Shown here: positions 15,417-21,984 of the stretch, one piece after another
How the letters are laid out: each line of letters starts with the position of its first letter
Position numbering within the stretch: position 1 is the stretch's first letter
From: Mycolicibacterium insubricum
Lineage (GTDB): Bacteria > Actinomycetota > Actinomycetes > Mycobacteriales > Mycobacteriaceae
Direction: 5' to 3'
DNA length: 64,000 bases
Assembly: GCF_010731615.1 (NCBI RefSeq)
Contig: NZ_AP022618.1
Span: forward strand, 3,596,001 to 3,660,000
The notes under the pieces: model-generated
What the model was told of the DNA's origin: nothing
The model's database searches: none
What the model saw: only the letters and a program-made list of their open reading frames with translations
Made by a program: the position numbers and the translations under genes

Positions 15417-15737
15417 AATTTTCCCCCTCTGAAATGCAGAAACGCACCCAAGGGTGACGCTCAGCGTCCGGGTGCGAATGATTGGTTTGACCTGCTTTTG
15501 CGCATGGCCGTTGTGCCCTTAGTGTATCGTTACTAATTGCCACATTCGGGCACGGTTAGTAATTACTAACTATTTTTGCGCATGGTTGTTGTGCCCTTAC
15601 TTTATCATGATTAATTGCACATTTTTTCGCAGTTAATCATGATTAAGTATTCTTGCGCAGATTTGTCCAAACCAAGCGTAATTTGATTACCCGATGGATA
15701 TCTGTGGATATTCGATTGTTGTCACTGTTGCCACCGG
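15417..15737. promoter_or_regulatory. control region of the element with duplicated 45-bp operator units
   Basis: This gene-free stretch of 321 bases is strikingly AT-rich. Two 45-base direct repeats at 15496-15540 and 15574-15618 share TTTTGCGCATGG, GTTGTGCCCTTA and AATTGC. Each is paired with a palindrome: GTTAGTAATTACTAAC (15555-15570, perfect 16 bases) and TTAATCATGATTAA (15633-15646, perfect 14 bases). Half-sites of the same two sequences also occur inside the repeats (TTACTAATTG, ATCATGATTAATTG). Read leftward, TACACT and TAAAGT occupy a -10-like place in each unit, so two promoters with separate operators are likely. Confidence 0.65.
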
Positions 15738-15914
15738 TTAAGCGTTGGCGAATTGGTCATCGAGCCACGCAACCACATCAGCGCGCCGATACCGCAGATT
15801 CTTACCGATCTTGATTGCCTTAGGGCCGTAGCCCTTTTGCCGCCAGTAGTAGGCGGTGCCTTTGGTGATGCCAAGCATTTCGCAGAACTCGGGAGAGTCG
15901 AGAAGGTCAGTCAT
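15738..15914 (-). CDS. AlpA-like excisionase, 58 aa
   Basis: This gene is too short for usual ORF length limits. It starts MTDLLDSPEFCEMLGITKGT and ends in VVAWLDDQFANA. The HTH_17 excisionase pattern is clear: EMLGITKGTAYYWRQKGYGP is the recognition helix region, IKIGKNLRYRRADVVAWL the wing and last helix. Such proteins bend DNA at att sites and set the direction of integrase action. It lies 161 bases from the integrase, on the same strand. No strong ribosome site is visible before the ATG. It is the best excisionase candidate of the element. Confidence 0.78.
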   Translation of the reverse strand: MTDLLDSPEFCEMLGITKGTAYYWRQKGYGPKAIKIGKNLRYRRADVVAWLDDQFANA

Positions 15915-16075
15915 TTGGTGTAATCTGGTGATAATTAGGTACCGCCCTTTTGGCGATATCCGTGAGTGCTCCGCCCCTATTCGCGGTCACCATATTTAAC
16001 ACTCACTGATTCCCACATTACCGGCCAAGTGCCCGAAATCGAAGGGATACACTCGAAAATGTGTTCGACCTGCGA

Positions 16076-17338
16076 TTATGCGACGGTGGTCGCCTTGTCC
16101 ATCGCCGCCGCAAGGTTGTCGAAGTCGTCCGGCAGCATGTGCGAGTAGACCCGCAACGTCGTCATAGGGTCCTTGTGCCCGAGCATCCGCTGCACCACCG
16201 TCACCGACGCACCCTCTGCAAGCGCCAAGCTCCCCGCAGTGTGCCGAAAAGTCTTGGGAGTCACATCGGTAAGACCCGTTGCCCGGCAAGCCTTGTCGAC
16301 CCGCCACGCCACATAGTCATTGGTCATCGGCCCGCCATCGGGCCCCGGAAACAGGTAGTCATCACCCGCGCGGCCCGCCATCACGTCGCGCAGAGTGTCG
16401 GCCAGTGCCGTCGTCAGGATCGGCACCATGCGCTCCTGACTGGTCTTAGTGGTGTCCTCGACCAAGCCAGCGCCGGTCACCTGAGCAACCCCCTTGGCCA
16501 CATGGATACGCCGCCGCGTCAGATTCACATCGGCCACCCGCAGCGCCGCAAGCTCTCCGAACCTCATGCCCGTGTAGCCCAGCGTCAGCAGGATCGGACC
16601 GAACCCCTCATCGGCAGCGGCCACCAACGCGGCAACCTCGTCGTGACTGAGCGCCCGATCCCTCTTGCTGACTACGCGGGGCAGCTCCACGCCCTTAGCC
16701 GGATTGGCCGCTAGGCGCTTAGTGCGCACCGCGAAGTCGAGCACTTGGCTTAGCCTCCCGTGCGCTTGCACGGCACGCCTTGCTGACAGCGGCTTGCGCT
16801 TAGCGTTGGTGTCGGCGTTCTTGCTCCGGGGTTGCCGCGCATCTTTGTTTGTCGTCAACCACGCCACCCACTCCTGTACGTCGGCGTGCGTGATGTCTGA
16901 CAGCTTCACGTCTCGCCAGCGCGGAAGGATGGTCATATCAAGTAGGGAACGGTAGCCAGCAGCCGTCGACTGTTTCCACTTGGGGCACACCGCCGCGAAC
17001 CACTCCTCGGCCACCGTCCCGAACGTGGCCGACGAACTCTGCTTGTCTACGTAGGTGCCGATATGAAACTCGGCGCGAACCTCGTTCGCCTTGGCCTCGG
17101 CGTCGGCCTTGCGGACAAAGCTCGCGGTCTCCTCGTTGTTGTTGTGTACCCACCGGGCCAGCCAACGTCGCCCCGAGTTGTGTCGGCTGGTGCATACGAG
17201 GGTGCCCGGTTTGCCGTGCTTGGCGTCGGTACACCAGTCGGCGTCGGTCTCGTCGGGGCGCGGCTTGCGGTGCCAGCGGTCCTCGACTCCTGCGCGGTCC
17301 TTGCGTCGGGTGGTCGCGCGTTCCTCGGCGGCGGTCAT
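16076..17338 (-). CDS. tyrosine integrase
   Basis: The site-specific recombinase has 420 residues. The N-terminal arm-binding domain (GRRWLARWVHNNNEETASFV) is followed by the core-binding SAM-like domain (ITHADVQEWVAWLTTNKDAR) and the catalytic domain. Catalytic residues: Arg in GYTGMRFGELAALR, the box II stretch PKTFRHTAGS, LGHKDPMTTLRVYSHM with the Tyr nucleophile. The first position of the HxxRH motif is Lys (KTFRH). It starts 90 bases from attR, the classic position. It catalyses crossover at the tRNA-Arg 3' half. The N-terminal TAAEERATTRRKDRAG stretch is basic. Confidence 0.92.
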   Translation of the reverse strand: MTAAEERATTRRKDRAGVEDRWHRKPRPDETDADWCTDAKHGKPGTLVCTSRHNSGRRWLARWVHNNNEETASFVRKADAEAKANEVRAEFHIGTYVDKQSSSATFGTVAEEWFAAVCPKWKQSTAAGYRSLLDMTILPRWRDVKLSDITHADVQEWVAWLTTNKDARQPRSKNADTNAKRKPLSARRAVQAHGRLSQVLDFAVRTKRLAANPAKGVELPRVVSKRDRALSHDEVAALVAAADEGFGPILLTLGYTGMRFGELAALRVADVNLTRRRIHVAKGVAQVTGAGLVEDTTKTSQERMVPILTTALADTLRDVMAGRAGDDYLFPGPDGGPMTNDYVAWRVDKACRATGLTDVTPKTFRHTAGSLALAEGASVTVVQRMLGHKDPMTTLRVYSHMLPDDFDNLAAAMDKATTVA

Positions 17339-17356
17339 ACGGCAAGGGTAGCGCTC

Positions 17357-17424
17357 TGCGGACTGATTGCGGACTGACTGCGGCGTGTCAGTCGGACTCG
17401 GCAGAGAAAATAGTGCCTGACCTG
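17357..17424. other. attR arm: candidate integrase/excisionase binding sites
   Basis: This holds AAATAGTGCCTGACCTG (17408-17424), matching two sites next to attL, and overlapping TGCGGACTGATTGCGG (17357-17372) and TGCGGACTGACTGCGG (17368-17383), matching 6945-6960. It lies between the integrase start and the attR core, so the integrase promoter may overlap these sites. Confidence 0.6.
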
Positions 17425-17427
17425 CTC

Positions 17428-17478
17428 AGAGAAGCGCCCCCGGCAGGAATCGAACCTGCGACCTAGGGATTAGAAGGC
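17428..17478. repeat. attR core (51-bp direct repeat)
   Basis: This is identical to 6754-6804. It supplies the 3' half of the tRNA-Arg gene (17435-17508), so the tRNA stays intact after integration. Identity ends at 17478 within the anticodon-side stem, which marks the edge of the recombining segment. Confidence 0.93.
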
Positions 17479-17508
17479 CCTTGCTCTATCCAACTGAGCT
17501 ACGGGGGC
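17435..17508 (-). tRNA. tRNA-Arg (anticodon UCU)
   Basis: The minus strand folds as a standard tRNA: acceptor GCCCCCG (17508-17502) with CGGGGGC, D arm GCTCAGTTGGATAGAGC, anticodon loop CTTCTAA with TCT, T arm GGTTCGATTCC, discriminator G, no encoded CCA. It is the integration target of the element: its 3' half was replaced by the identical sequence of the incoming DNA. There is no variable-arm anomaly. Confidence 0.97.
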
Positions 17509-17780
17509 TCATCTCTGCGCGCCCATGCTAATGGATGATCCGGCCCGAACCGGTGCTCGATCCACCGCACGTCGGCGAAGTTCACCGGCAATCAACGACA
17601 CCGCTGCCGGACGCAGCCGGGTTCGCACGGTTGTCGATGATCGCGCCGAGGCGTAGGGTTTGAATCGGTTGAGTTCACAGCCGCTGCATATGTCGAGTTG
17701 ACATCCGGGCGGAACTCGCGCCCCCGGTCGGTCGGCATCACCGCAGTACGAATACACGTATTCCGACTGATGGAGTGACC

Positions 17781-18191
17781 ATGGCTACCATCTCACCGAT
17801 CCCCGCCGTGGCGGCGGGACGCCGCCCGACGGCGTCATTCACGACGACGTGGCTATCGCCGGGAACCGCCGTGATCAGCGTCTTCGGCGAACTCGACGCC
17901 GCCAGCGCGCCGGAATTCGACGCCTACGCCGATCGCCACACCCAGCAGGCCGACAAGATCGTCATCGACCTGTCCGGCGTCGCGTTCTTCGGAACATCGG
18001 GACTCACCGCGCTGTCCGCATTCGGCGAGCGCTGTGGCACCAGCAACGTTGCGTGGAGCCTTGCATCCGGACGCGAGGTCGGCCGATTGCTCGAAGTATG
18101 CGACGTGGACCTGCCGGCGCACCGGACGGTCACCGCCGCCCTTCACGCCGTGCGGTCCAAGACCACCCGGTCAGTCAAGCTGATCACGTAG
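17781..18191 (+). CDS. STAS-domain anti-sigma factor antagonist
   Basis: This 136-residue protein starts MATISPIPAVAAGRR. The STAS core is GTAVISVFGELDAASAPEFD, then KIVIDLSGVAFFGTSGLTAL. The phosphorylatable Ser/Thr position of the anti-anti-sigma family lies in GTSG, where relatives have DSSG. A GGAG at 17772 suits ATG 17781 better than the GTG two codons earlier. Its 3' end overlaps sigF by 21 bases on the opposite strand. By family knowledge it binds an anti-sigma factor such as the one encoded at 18920 and frees SigF. Which kinase controls it is not shown. Confidence 0.82.
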   Translation: MATISPIPAVAAGRRPTASFTTTWLSPGTAVISVFGELDAASAPEFDAYADRHTQQADKIVIDLSGVAFFGTSGLTALSAFGERCGTSNVAWSLASGREVGRLLEVCDVDLPAHRTVTAALHAVRSKTTRSVKLIT

Positions 18192-18923
18192 TTTCTGCAG
18201 CGACCTGGCGAGCAGCCGCGACACATGCATCTGCGAGACGCCGATGCGTTCGGCGATCTGCGTCTGCGTCTGGCCCTCGAAGAAACGCAGCAGCAGCACC
18301 GTACGGTCGCGCTCGGGCAGGGCGGCCAACGCCGGCCGTAGCGTCTCCCGGTTCTCAACCCGCTCCAGCGCGGCGTCGAGGTCTCCGAGGGAGTCCCCGA
18401 TCGACGGTGCGTCTTCCTCACCGCCACCGCCGCTTTCGATGGACACGGTGTTATAGGAACTGCCGGCGATGAGACCCTCGACCACTTCCTCGCGGTTCAT
18501 GTCGAGTTCGGCGGCGAGTTCGGAGGCGTTCGGCGCCCGACCCAGCTTCTGGGACAGTTCGGCACTGGTCGAGCTCAACAGCAGGTGGAGTTCTTTGAGC
18601 CGACGCGGCACCTTGACCGACCAGCTGTTGTCCCGGAAATACCTTCGGACCTCGCCCATAATCGTTGGGACGGCGAACGATTCGAAATCCGAACCGGCAT
18701 CCGGATCGAACCGGTTCACTGCATTGAGCAGCCCGACCCGGGCCACCTGAACGAGATCATCGTGGGCTTCGCCGCGACCGCCGAAGCGCCGAGCTATGTG
18801 GTCGGCCAGCGGTAGGCAGCGGGTGACGATCCGTTCCCGCTGTTCGGTGTGGGCGGATGTGCCTTCGGCCATACCGCTCAACGTGCGGAACATCGGCACG
18901 ACATCCGCATATTCCGAGGTCAC
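18171..18923 (-). CDS. sigF: RNA polymerase sigma factor SigF
   Basis: This stress/stationary-phase sigma factor has 250 residues. Region 2 reads IVTRCLPLADHIARRFGGRG, DDLVQVARVGLLNAVNRFDP and FAVPTIMGEVRRYFRDNSWS, then KVPRRLKELHLLLS. Region 3 is RAPNASELAAELDMNREEVV, and region 4 is LLLRFFEGQTQTQIAERIGV followed by SQMHVSRLLARSLQKLRDQL. This is close to SigF of M. tuberculosis throughout. I chose the GTG at 18923, which overlaps the anti-sigma stop as GTGA, the arrangement expected for this pair. It recognises GTTT-N15/16-GGGTAY promoters, several of which lie within the next 4 kb. Confidence 0.95.
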   Translation of the reverse strand: MTSEYADVVPMFRTLSGMAEGTSAHTEQRERIVTRCLPLADHIARRFGGRGEAHDDLVQVARVGLLNAVNRFDPDAGSDFESFAVPTIMGEVRRYFRDNSWSVKVPRRLKELHLLLSSTSAELSQKLGRAPNASELAAELDMNREEVVEGLIAGSSYNTVSIESGGGGEEDAPSIGDSLGDLDAALERVENRETLRPALAALPERDRTVLLLRFFEGQTQTQIAERIGVSQMHVSRLLARSLQKLRDQLD

Positions 18924-19354
18924 TGCAAGTGACTCGCTCGCCTGGTGAGTAGGGATATCGCGGCGCCCCCGGCCTGCTCGGCCCCGTCGCGCGGCGGCTG
19001 CGTGGTGACCTCGTCGACCAGTGAACTCATCACATGCCAGCTGAAGGTGCCGGGTGCGACGGCGGCGCCCCCACCGTGGTTCGTCGACGCGGTGATCAGC
19101 AGTGCATCCTCGCGTGGATCGATGACCAGCAGCAACTCGGCGTCGGGAAGCGCGGCGCCGATCAGCGCCGTACACGCCTCATCGACGGCCAGGCGCAGAT
19201 CCGCCACCGCGTCCAGGTCGAAATCCTCGGAGGTGGCGATGGCGGCCACGACCGCCCGCACCGTGGCGAGGTTCTCCACCCTGGCCGCCACCTTGATCTC
19301 CACCGACCGCGAGCCCGGACACGGCGGAGTCGCGAAGAATTCCTCGTGTCCCAT
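18920..19354 (-). CDS. rsbW: anti-sigma-F factor, RsbW/UsfX type
   Basis: This 144-residue HATPase-type switch protein holds SigF inactive. The N-box region is LAVDEACTALIGAAL (Asp/Glu/Cys), and the sequence ends in a short Leu/Arg tail (AAISLLTRRASHLQ). It lies directly before sigF with a GTGA overlap, as usfX-sigF does in M. tuberculosis. GGAGGT stands seven bases before ATG 19354. A GGGTGT about 25 bases upstream of the start might be a weak SigF -10, but no GTTT sits at the right distance. Confidence 0.9.
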   Translation of the reverse strand: MGHEEFFATPPCPGSRSVEIKVAARVENLATVRAVVAAIATSEDFDLDAVADLRLAVDEACTALIGAALPDAELLLVIDPREDALLITASTNHGGGAAVAPGTFSWHVMSSLVDEVTTQPPRDGAEQAGGAAISLLTRRASHLQ

Positions 19355-19426
19355 CAGACCTCCAGAGATTTTGTGGACACCCTACTCCGCTCGCCCCTCT
19401 CCGATCGTTCTGCGACGCCGCTCCGG

Positions 19427-19735
19427 TCAACTGTTCGGGGGTTGCCGAACCTCGTCGGGATGCTCCGCATACCAACGGTCTTCAATCCGTCGCACGCGCC
19501 GGTGCTCCAGCGCGAGCCAGGCGAGGCCGATGACGAACCCGACCGCGGCCGACCCACCCAGGATCATTCCGATCCCCGCCCGATAGGTCGCAAACGCCAC
19601 CAGCGACGTCACGAACAGCACCAGGGACACCGAGAGGACGGCCAGCGCCGGCATGTTCCCGGTGTCGGTCATCGTCTCACCGGCATGCGGCCGGGTGGTC
19701 CGCGCGTGGTCGACGGGATCTTCGGATGTCTTCAT
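19427..19735 (-). CDS. two-helix membrane protein of unknown function
   Basis: This 102-residue protein starts MKTSEDPVDHARTTRPHAGE. Two membrane segments (NMPALAVLSVSLVLFVTSLV and YRAGIGMILGGSAAVGFVIG) are followed by a charged cytoplasmic tail (LEHRRVRRIEDRWYAEHPDE). I do not recognise a named family beyond short actinobacterial membrane proteins of the usual type. GAAAGGAAC precedes the ATG. It lies in the SigF neighbourhood, but no clear SigF promoter is seen directly upstream. Confidence 0.7.
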   Translation of the reverse strand: MKTSEDPVDHARTTRPHAGETMTDTGNMPALAVLSVSLVLFVTSLVAFATYRAGIGMILGGSAAVGFVIGLAWLALEHRRVRRIEDRWYAEHPDEVRQPPNS

Positions 19736-19783
19736 CGTTGGTTCCTTTCGCTTGGTTGGCGGCTTCCTTGGTTGGCGGCGAGG

Positions 19784-19939
19784 TCAGTACCAGTACCGGC
19801 GGCCGGCGACCGGGCGGCCGACCATGCCGAGCAGCCAGAAGGCCACGCCCACCACCAACAGCACAACCCCGAGTACCCACAACACATAGATGCCCAGCAC
19901 CCACCCGAGAATGAGCAGAATCGCTCCGACGGCAATCAT
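19784..19939 (-). CDS. 51-aa hydrophobic peptide, DUF6131-like
   Basis: This small gene is below usual length limits. The product starts MIAVGAILLILGWVLGIYVL and has a nearly continuous hydrophobic stretch, ending in a basic, aromatic tail (PVAGRRYWY). Such peptides are frequent in mycobacteria and often stress-induced. The region is open, with two possible membrane helices and no alternative frame of similar quality. The family name is from memory of pattern only. Confidence 0.65.
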   Translation of the reverse strand: MIAVGAILLILGWVLGIYVLWVLGVVLLVVGVAFWLLGMVGRPVAGRRYWY

Positions 19940-19988
19940 CGTGACCTCACTTCCAGTGATCGTTCAATTCGCAACATGACAAACGTGA

Positions 19989-20198
19989 CTACTGGCTCGG
20001 TTCGGGCAGCCGGCACTCACCTGCCTGCGGGTTGACCCCCAGGTAGTTGAGGGGCCCGGCGATGACGGTGACTCCGATGTCGGCAGCCACGGCGCAACTC
20101 GGCGCTCCGGCACCGAAGTATCCGCGCTGCCATACTGCGAAAACGCCTATGAGCAGCCAGATCAACACAATCGTCCCGGCAATCCGCGAGATCCTCAT
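19989..20198 (-). CDS. small membrane protein, candidate SigF target
   Basis: This 69-residue protein starts MRISRIAGTIVLIWLLIGVF and has one membrane segment and an outside part with two Cys (PSCAVAADIG, GECRLPEPSQ), perhaps a disulfide. The family is not recognised. Ten bases before its ATG stands GGGTAC with GTTT at 15-base spacing (20208-20232), so the transcript should start almost at the start codon and be nearly leaderless. Confidence 0.72.
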   Translation of the reverse strand: MRISRIAGTIVLIWLLIGVFAVWQRGYFGAGAPSCAVAADIGVTVIAGPLNYLGVNPQAGECRLPEPSQ

Positions 20199-20207
20199 GG
20201 GCAGCGG

Positions 20208-20232
20208 GTACCCGTCACGCCGTCATCCAAAC
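20208..20232 (-). promoter_or_regulatory. SigF-type promoter GTTT-N15-GGGTAC
   Basis: On the minus strand GTTT (20232-20229) is followed after 15 bases by GGGTAC (20213-20208), matching the SigF consensus GTTT-N15/17-GGGTAY. It faces the small membrane protein gene at 20198. Confidence 0.75.
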
Positions 20233-20297
20233 CTAGAACCAGGATTCGTAATTACTGGGAGATAACAGGTTTCGGAATCCGCAGGAGCGGTTAACCC

Positions 20298-20684
20298 GTG
20301 ATCATGAGCAATTTCAACCTGAAACCCAGAATTGTCCTTCGCGCTGCACCCCTGCTGGTCGCGGGTGCTGTGGTCTCGGCGGTCAGTGCGGCTCCGTTTG
20401 CCGCCGCGAGTTTCACCGAGGCGAATCTGCTGCCCGGCACCATCACCACGACGCACAGTTCCATCGAATTTCCGCTGGATCCCGGCGGCGGCGGCTGCGT
20501 CGGTGACCACTGCGGCTCGGGCGGAACCGACAGCGGTCCCGGCGGCGGCGCCGGTGGGCAGGGCTGTGTCCCGACGGCCGGCGGAACCGCCTGTGGTTCC
20601 GGAGGGGTCAACGGCGGCCCCGGCGGCGTTCCGGGCGGACAAGGCTGTATCCCCGGCGTGGGCTGCGGCTCCGGGCACGGCTGA
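20298..20684 (+). CDS. secreted Gly/Cys-rich repeat protein
   Basis: This 128-residue protein has a signal peptide (PRIVLRAAPLLVAGAVVSAV, with a cleavage site near AAPFAAA). A mature part follows with about six Cys in Gly-rich repeats (GPGGGAGGQGCVPTAGG, GPGGVPGGQGCIPGVG). GTG 20298 is 11 bases after GGAG; ATG 20304 is the alternative. A weak SigF-like sequence (GTTT 20269-20272, N16, GGTTAA) lies just upstream. The function is unknown: an exported wall-associated or metal-binding protein is possible. A strong terminator follows the stop codon. Confidence 0.72.
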   Translation: MIMSNFNLKPRIVLRAAPLLVAGAVVSAVSAAPFAAASFTEANLLPGTITTTHSSIEFPLDPGGGGCVGDHCGSGGTDSGPGGGAGGQGCVPTAGGTACGSGGVNGGPGGVPGGQGCIPGVGCGSGHG

Positions 20685-20699
20685 TCAGACCATCACCGC

Positions 20700-20736
20700 G
20701 GTGGGGCCACTCAGCACGAGTGGCCCCACCTTTCTT
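20700..20736 (+). terminator. intrinsic terminator, 13-bp stem with T-run
   Basis: GGTGGGGCCACTC (20700-20712) pairs perfectly with GAGTGGCCCCACC (20718-20730) around AGCAC, followed by TTTCTT. It separates the secreted Gly-rich gene from the next, SigF-type promoter 12 bases later. Confidence 0.9.
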
Positions 20737-20747
20737 GCGCCGTGGCC

Positions 20748-20773
20748 GTTTCGGACCGGCCCATCGGGGGTAT
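20748..20773 (+). promoter_or_regulatory. SigF-type promoter GTTT-N16-GGGTAT
   Basis: GTTT (20748-20751), 16 bases, GGGTAT (20768-20773): a full match to the mycobacterial SigF consensus. The ATG of the haem-oxygenase-like gene follows at 20785, so the mRNA leader would be only a few bases. Confidence 0.85.
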
Positions 20774-20784
20774 ATCCGCACGGT

Positions 20785-21813
20785 ATGACCGCCAGCACAA
20801 CAACTTCGCCCGCTCGACTCGACCAACCCCGTCTACCCACCCCTCGTGGGCCGGTATCGGCGATGGTGGTCGAGGCGTTGACCCACCCCGCCGTGGACAC
20901 CGTCCCGCGCGACCCCGCACCGGGTGAGATCGACCCGTTCGGCTCGGATCTGCAGCTGGCGCTCACCGTGTGCTACGAGCTGCACTACCGGGGATTCGCC
21001 GGCGTGGACCCGGAGTGGGAATGGCACCCCGACCTCCTGCGGTTGCGCTCGGGCATGGAGCGGACGCTGCTGTCCGCACTGCACCGGGAAATTGCGCCGG
21101 TGGACCCTGCGACCACGGTCGCCGACGAGTTGGCTCGACTGTCCGCCGAACCGGTCCACGGCTCGGGTGTCAGTCATCGGTTGCGCGAGCGCGGTACCTG
21201 GGCGCAGATGCGCGAGTACTTCGCACACCGCTCCATCTACCACCTCAAGGAGGGCGACCCGCACGCCTGGCTCATTCCGCGGCTCGCCGGTCCGGCCAAA
21301 GCGTCCTTCGTCGCCGTCGAGTTCGACGAATTCGGCGCCGGCCGGGCCCACCGGGCGCACCACCGGCTCTTCGCCGACCTGATGGGCGCGGCGGACCTCG
21401 ATGCGCGCTACCTCGGCTACCTCGATGCGGTTCCCGCGACGTCCCTGCTGGTGGTCAACCTGATGTCGCTGTTTGGCCTGCACCGACGGCTGCGCGGTGC
21501 GGCGGCGGGGCAGTTCGCCGCGATCGAGATCACCTCGTCGCCGGGTTCGCGTCGCATGGTCGATGCACTGCGGCGGCTGGCGGCGCCGGCGGCCTGCGTG
21601 CATTTCTACGCCGAGCACGTGGAGGCCGATGCGGTGCACGAACAGGTGGTCCGCCACGAACTGATCGACGAACTGCTGCGCACCGAGCCGGACCTGGCCC
21701 CCGACGTCATCTTCGGTATCCGGGCGTGGGAGTTCACCGAGGACCGCCTCGATGCCCACCTGCAGCGCAGCTGGGACCGCGGGGACGGCTCGCTACGCCG
21801 TCCGCTTGGGTGA
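20785..21813 (+). CDS. iron-containing redox enzyme (haem-oxygenase-like fold)
   Basis: This 342-residue soluble protein belongs to the haem-oxygenase-like diiron group (PF14518-type). Helical iron-binding stretches are visible: LTVCYELHYRGFAGVDPEWE with Glu and His, REYFAHRSIYHLKEGDPHAW, VAVEFDEFGAGRAHRAHHRL, and late HFYAEHVEADAVHEQVVRHE. Members of this fold oxidise small molecules such as fatty acids or amines using a dinuclear iron site. The substrate here is unknown. It is read from a perfect SigF promoter. The stop overlaps the end of the convergent CDGSH gene by 21 bases. The ATG at 20785 is fixed by the promoter; an upstream open frame crosses the terminator. Confidence 0.82.
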   Translation: MTASTTTSPARLDQPRLPTPRGPVSAMVVEALTHPAVDTVPRDPAPGEIDPFGSDLQLALTVCYELHYRGFAGVDPEWEWHPDLLRLRSGMERTLLSALHREIAPVDPATTVADELARLSAEPVHGSGVSHRLRERGTWAQMREYFAHRSIYHLKEGDPHAWLIPRLAGPAKASFVAVEFDEFGAGRAHRAHHRLFADLMGAADLDARYLGYLDAVPATSLLVVNLMSLFGLHRRLRGAAAGQFAAIEITSSPGSRRMVDALRRLAAPAACVHFYAEHVEADAVHEQVVRHELIDELLRTEPDLAPDVIFGIRAWEFTEDRLDAHLQRSWDRGDGSLRRPLG

Positions 21814-21984
21814 TCGGTGGCTGGTATCGCAGAGCGGGTAGCAGCTCGAGCGACGGCAGGTGCACAGTGCGACCACGAACCGGTCCGACTCGACGGTTCG
21901 GCCGTCGGGCAACTCGATACACACCGGGCCGTCCACCAACACCGGACCCCGCTCCACGATCCGCACGCGCGTCGGGACTCTCAT
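21793..21984 (-). CDS. CDGSH-type iron-sulfur protein
   Basis: This 63-residue protein carries a single CDGSH motif: Cys41-T-Cys43, then SSCYP, Cys52-D-T-S-His56, in the order C-x-C-x2-S-x3-P-x-C-D-x-S-H. Gly of CDGSH is replaced by Thr. The three Cys and one His normally hold a [2Fe-2S] cluster used for electron transfer. It overlaps the methyltransferase stop as ATGA and so belongs to the SigF-driven operon that starts at 22646. The convergent gene encodes an iron-dependent oxygenase, so electron delivery to it is a reasonable inference. Confidence 0.82.
   Translation of the reverse strand: MRVPTRVRIVERGPVLVDGPVCIELPDGRTVESDRFVVALCTCRRSSCYPLCDTSHRSPKRTA

Larger units (their letters stand above)
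6754..17478. mobile_element. integrated capsid-forming phage satellite / phiRv-like prophage element at tRNA-Arg
   Basis: The element is bounded by identical 51-bp repeats at 6754-6804 and 17428-17478, the right copy forming the 3' half of an intact tRNA-Arg. About 10.7 kb lies between. All 17 genes are on the minus strand and the DNA is visibly more AT-rich than its neighbours. From right to left they are: integrase, AlpA-like excisionase, a second AlpA-like protein, Rep-like protein with iterons, four small unknowns, HNH nuclease, large terminase, portal, scaffold, stopper, major capsid protein, connector, BRO-N protein and a small acidic protein. I see no tail tube, tape measure, baseplate, lysin, holin or CI-type repressor. 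From established knowledge, phiRv1 and phiRv2 of M. tuberculosis and capsid-forming PICIs also carry capsid and packaging genes without tails. That this is a satellite depending on a helper is inference. Confidence 0.85.

Noticed and set aside
17509..17757. 82-codon minus-strand open frame between tRNA-Arg and the STAS gene
   Set aside because: No ribosome site, no recognisable family, overlaps the tRNA promoter region; probably a chance frame in GC-rich DNA.
20332..20784. Long N-terminal extension of the haem-oxygenase-like gene
   Set aside because: It crosses the Gly-rich secreted gene in another frame, a strong terminator and a perfect SigF promoter.
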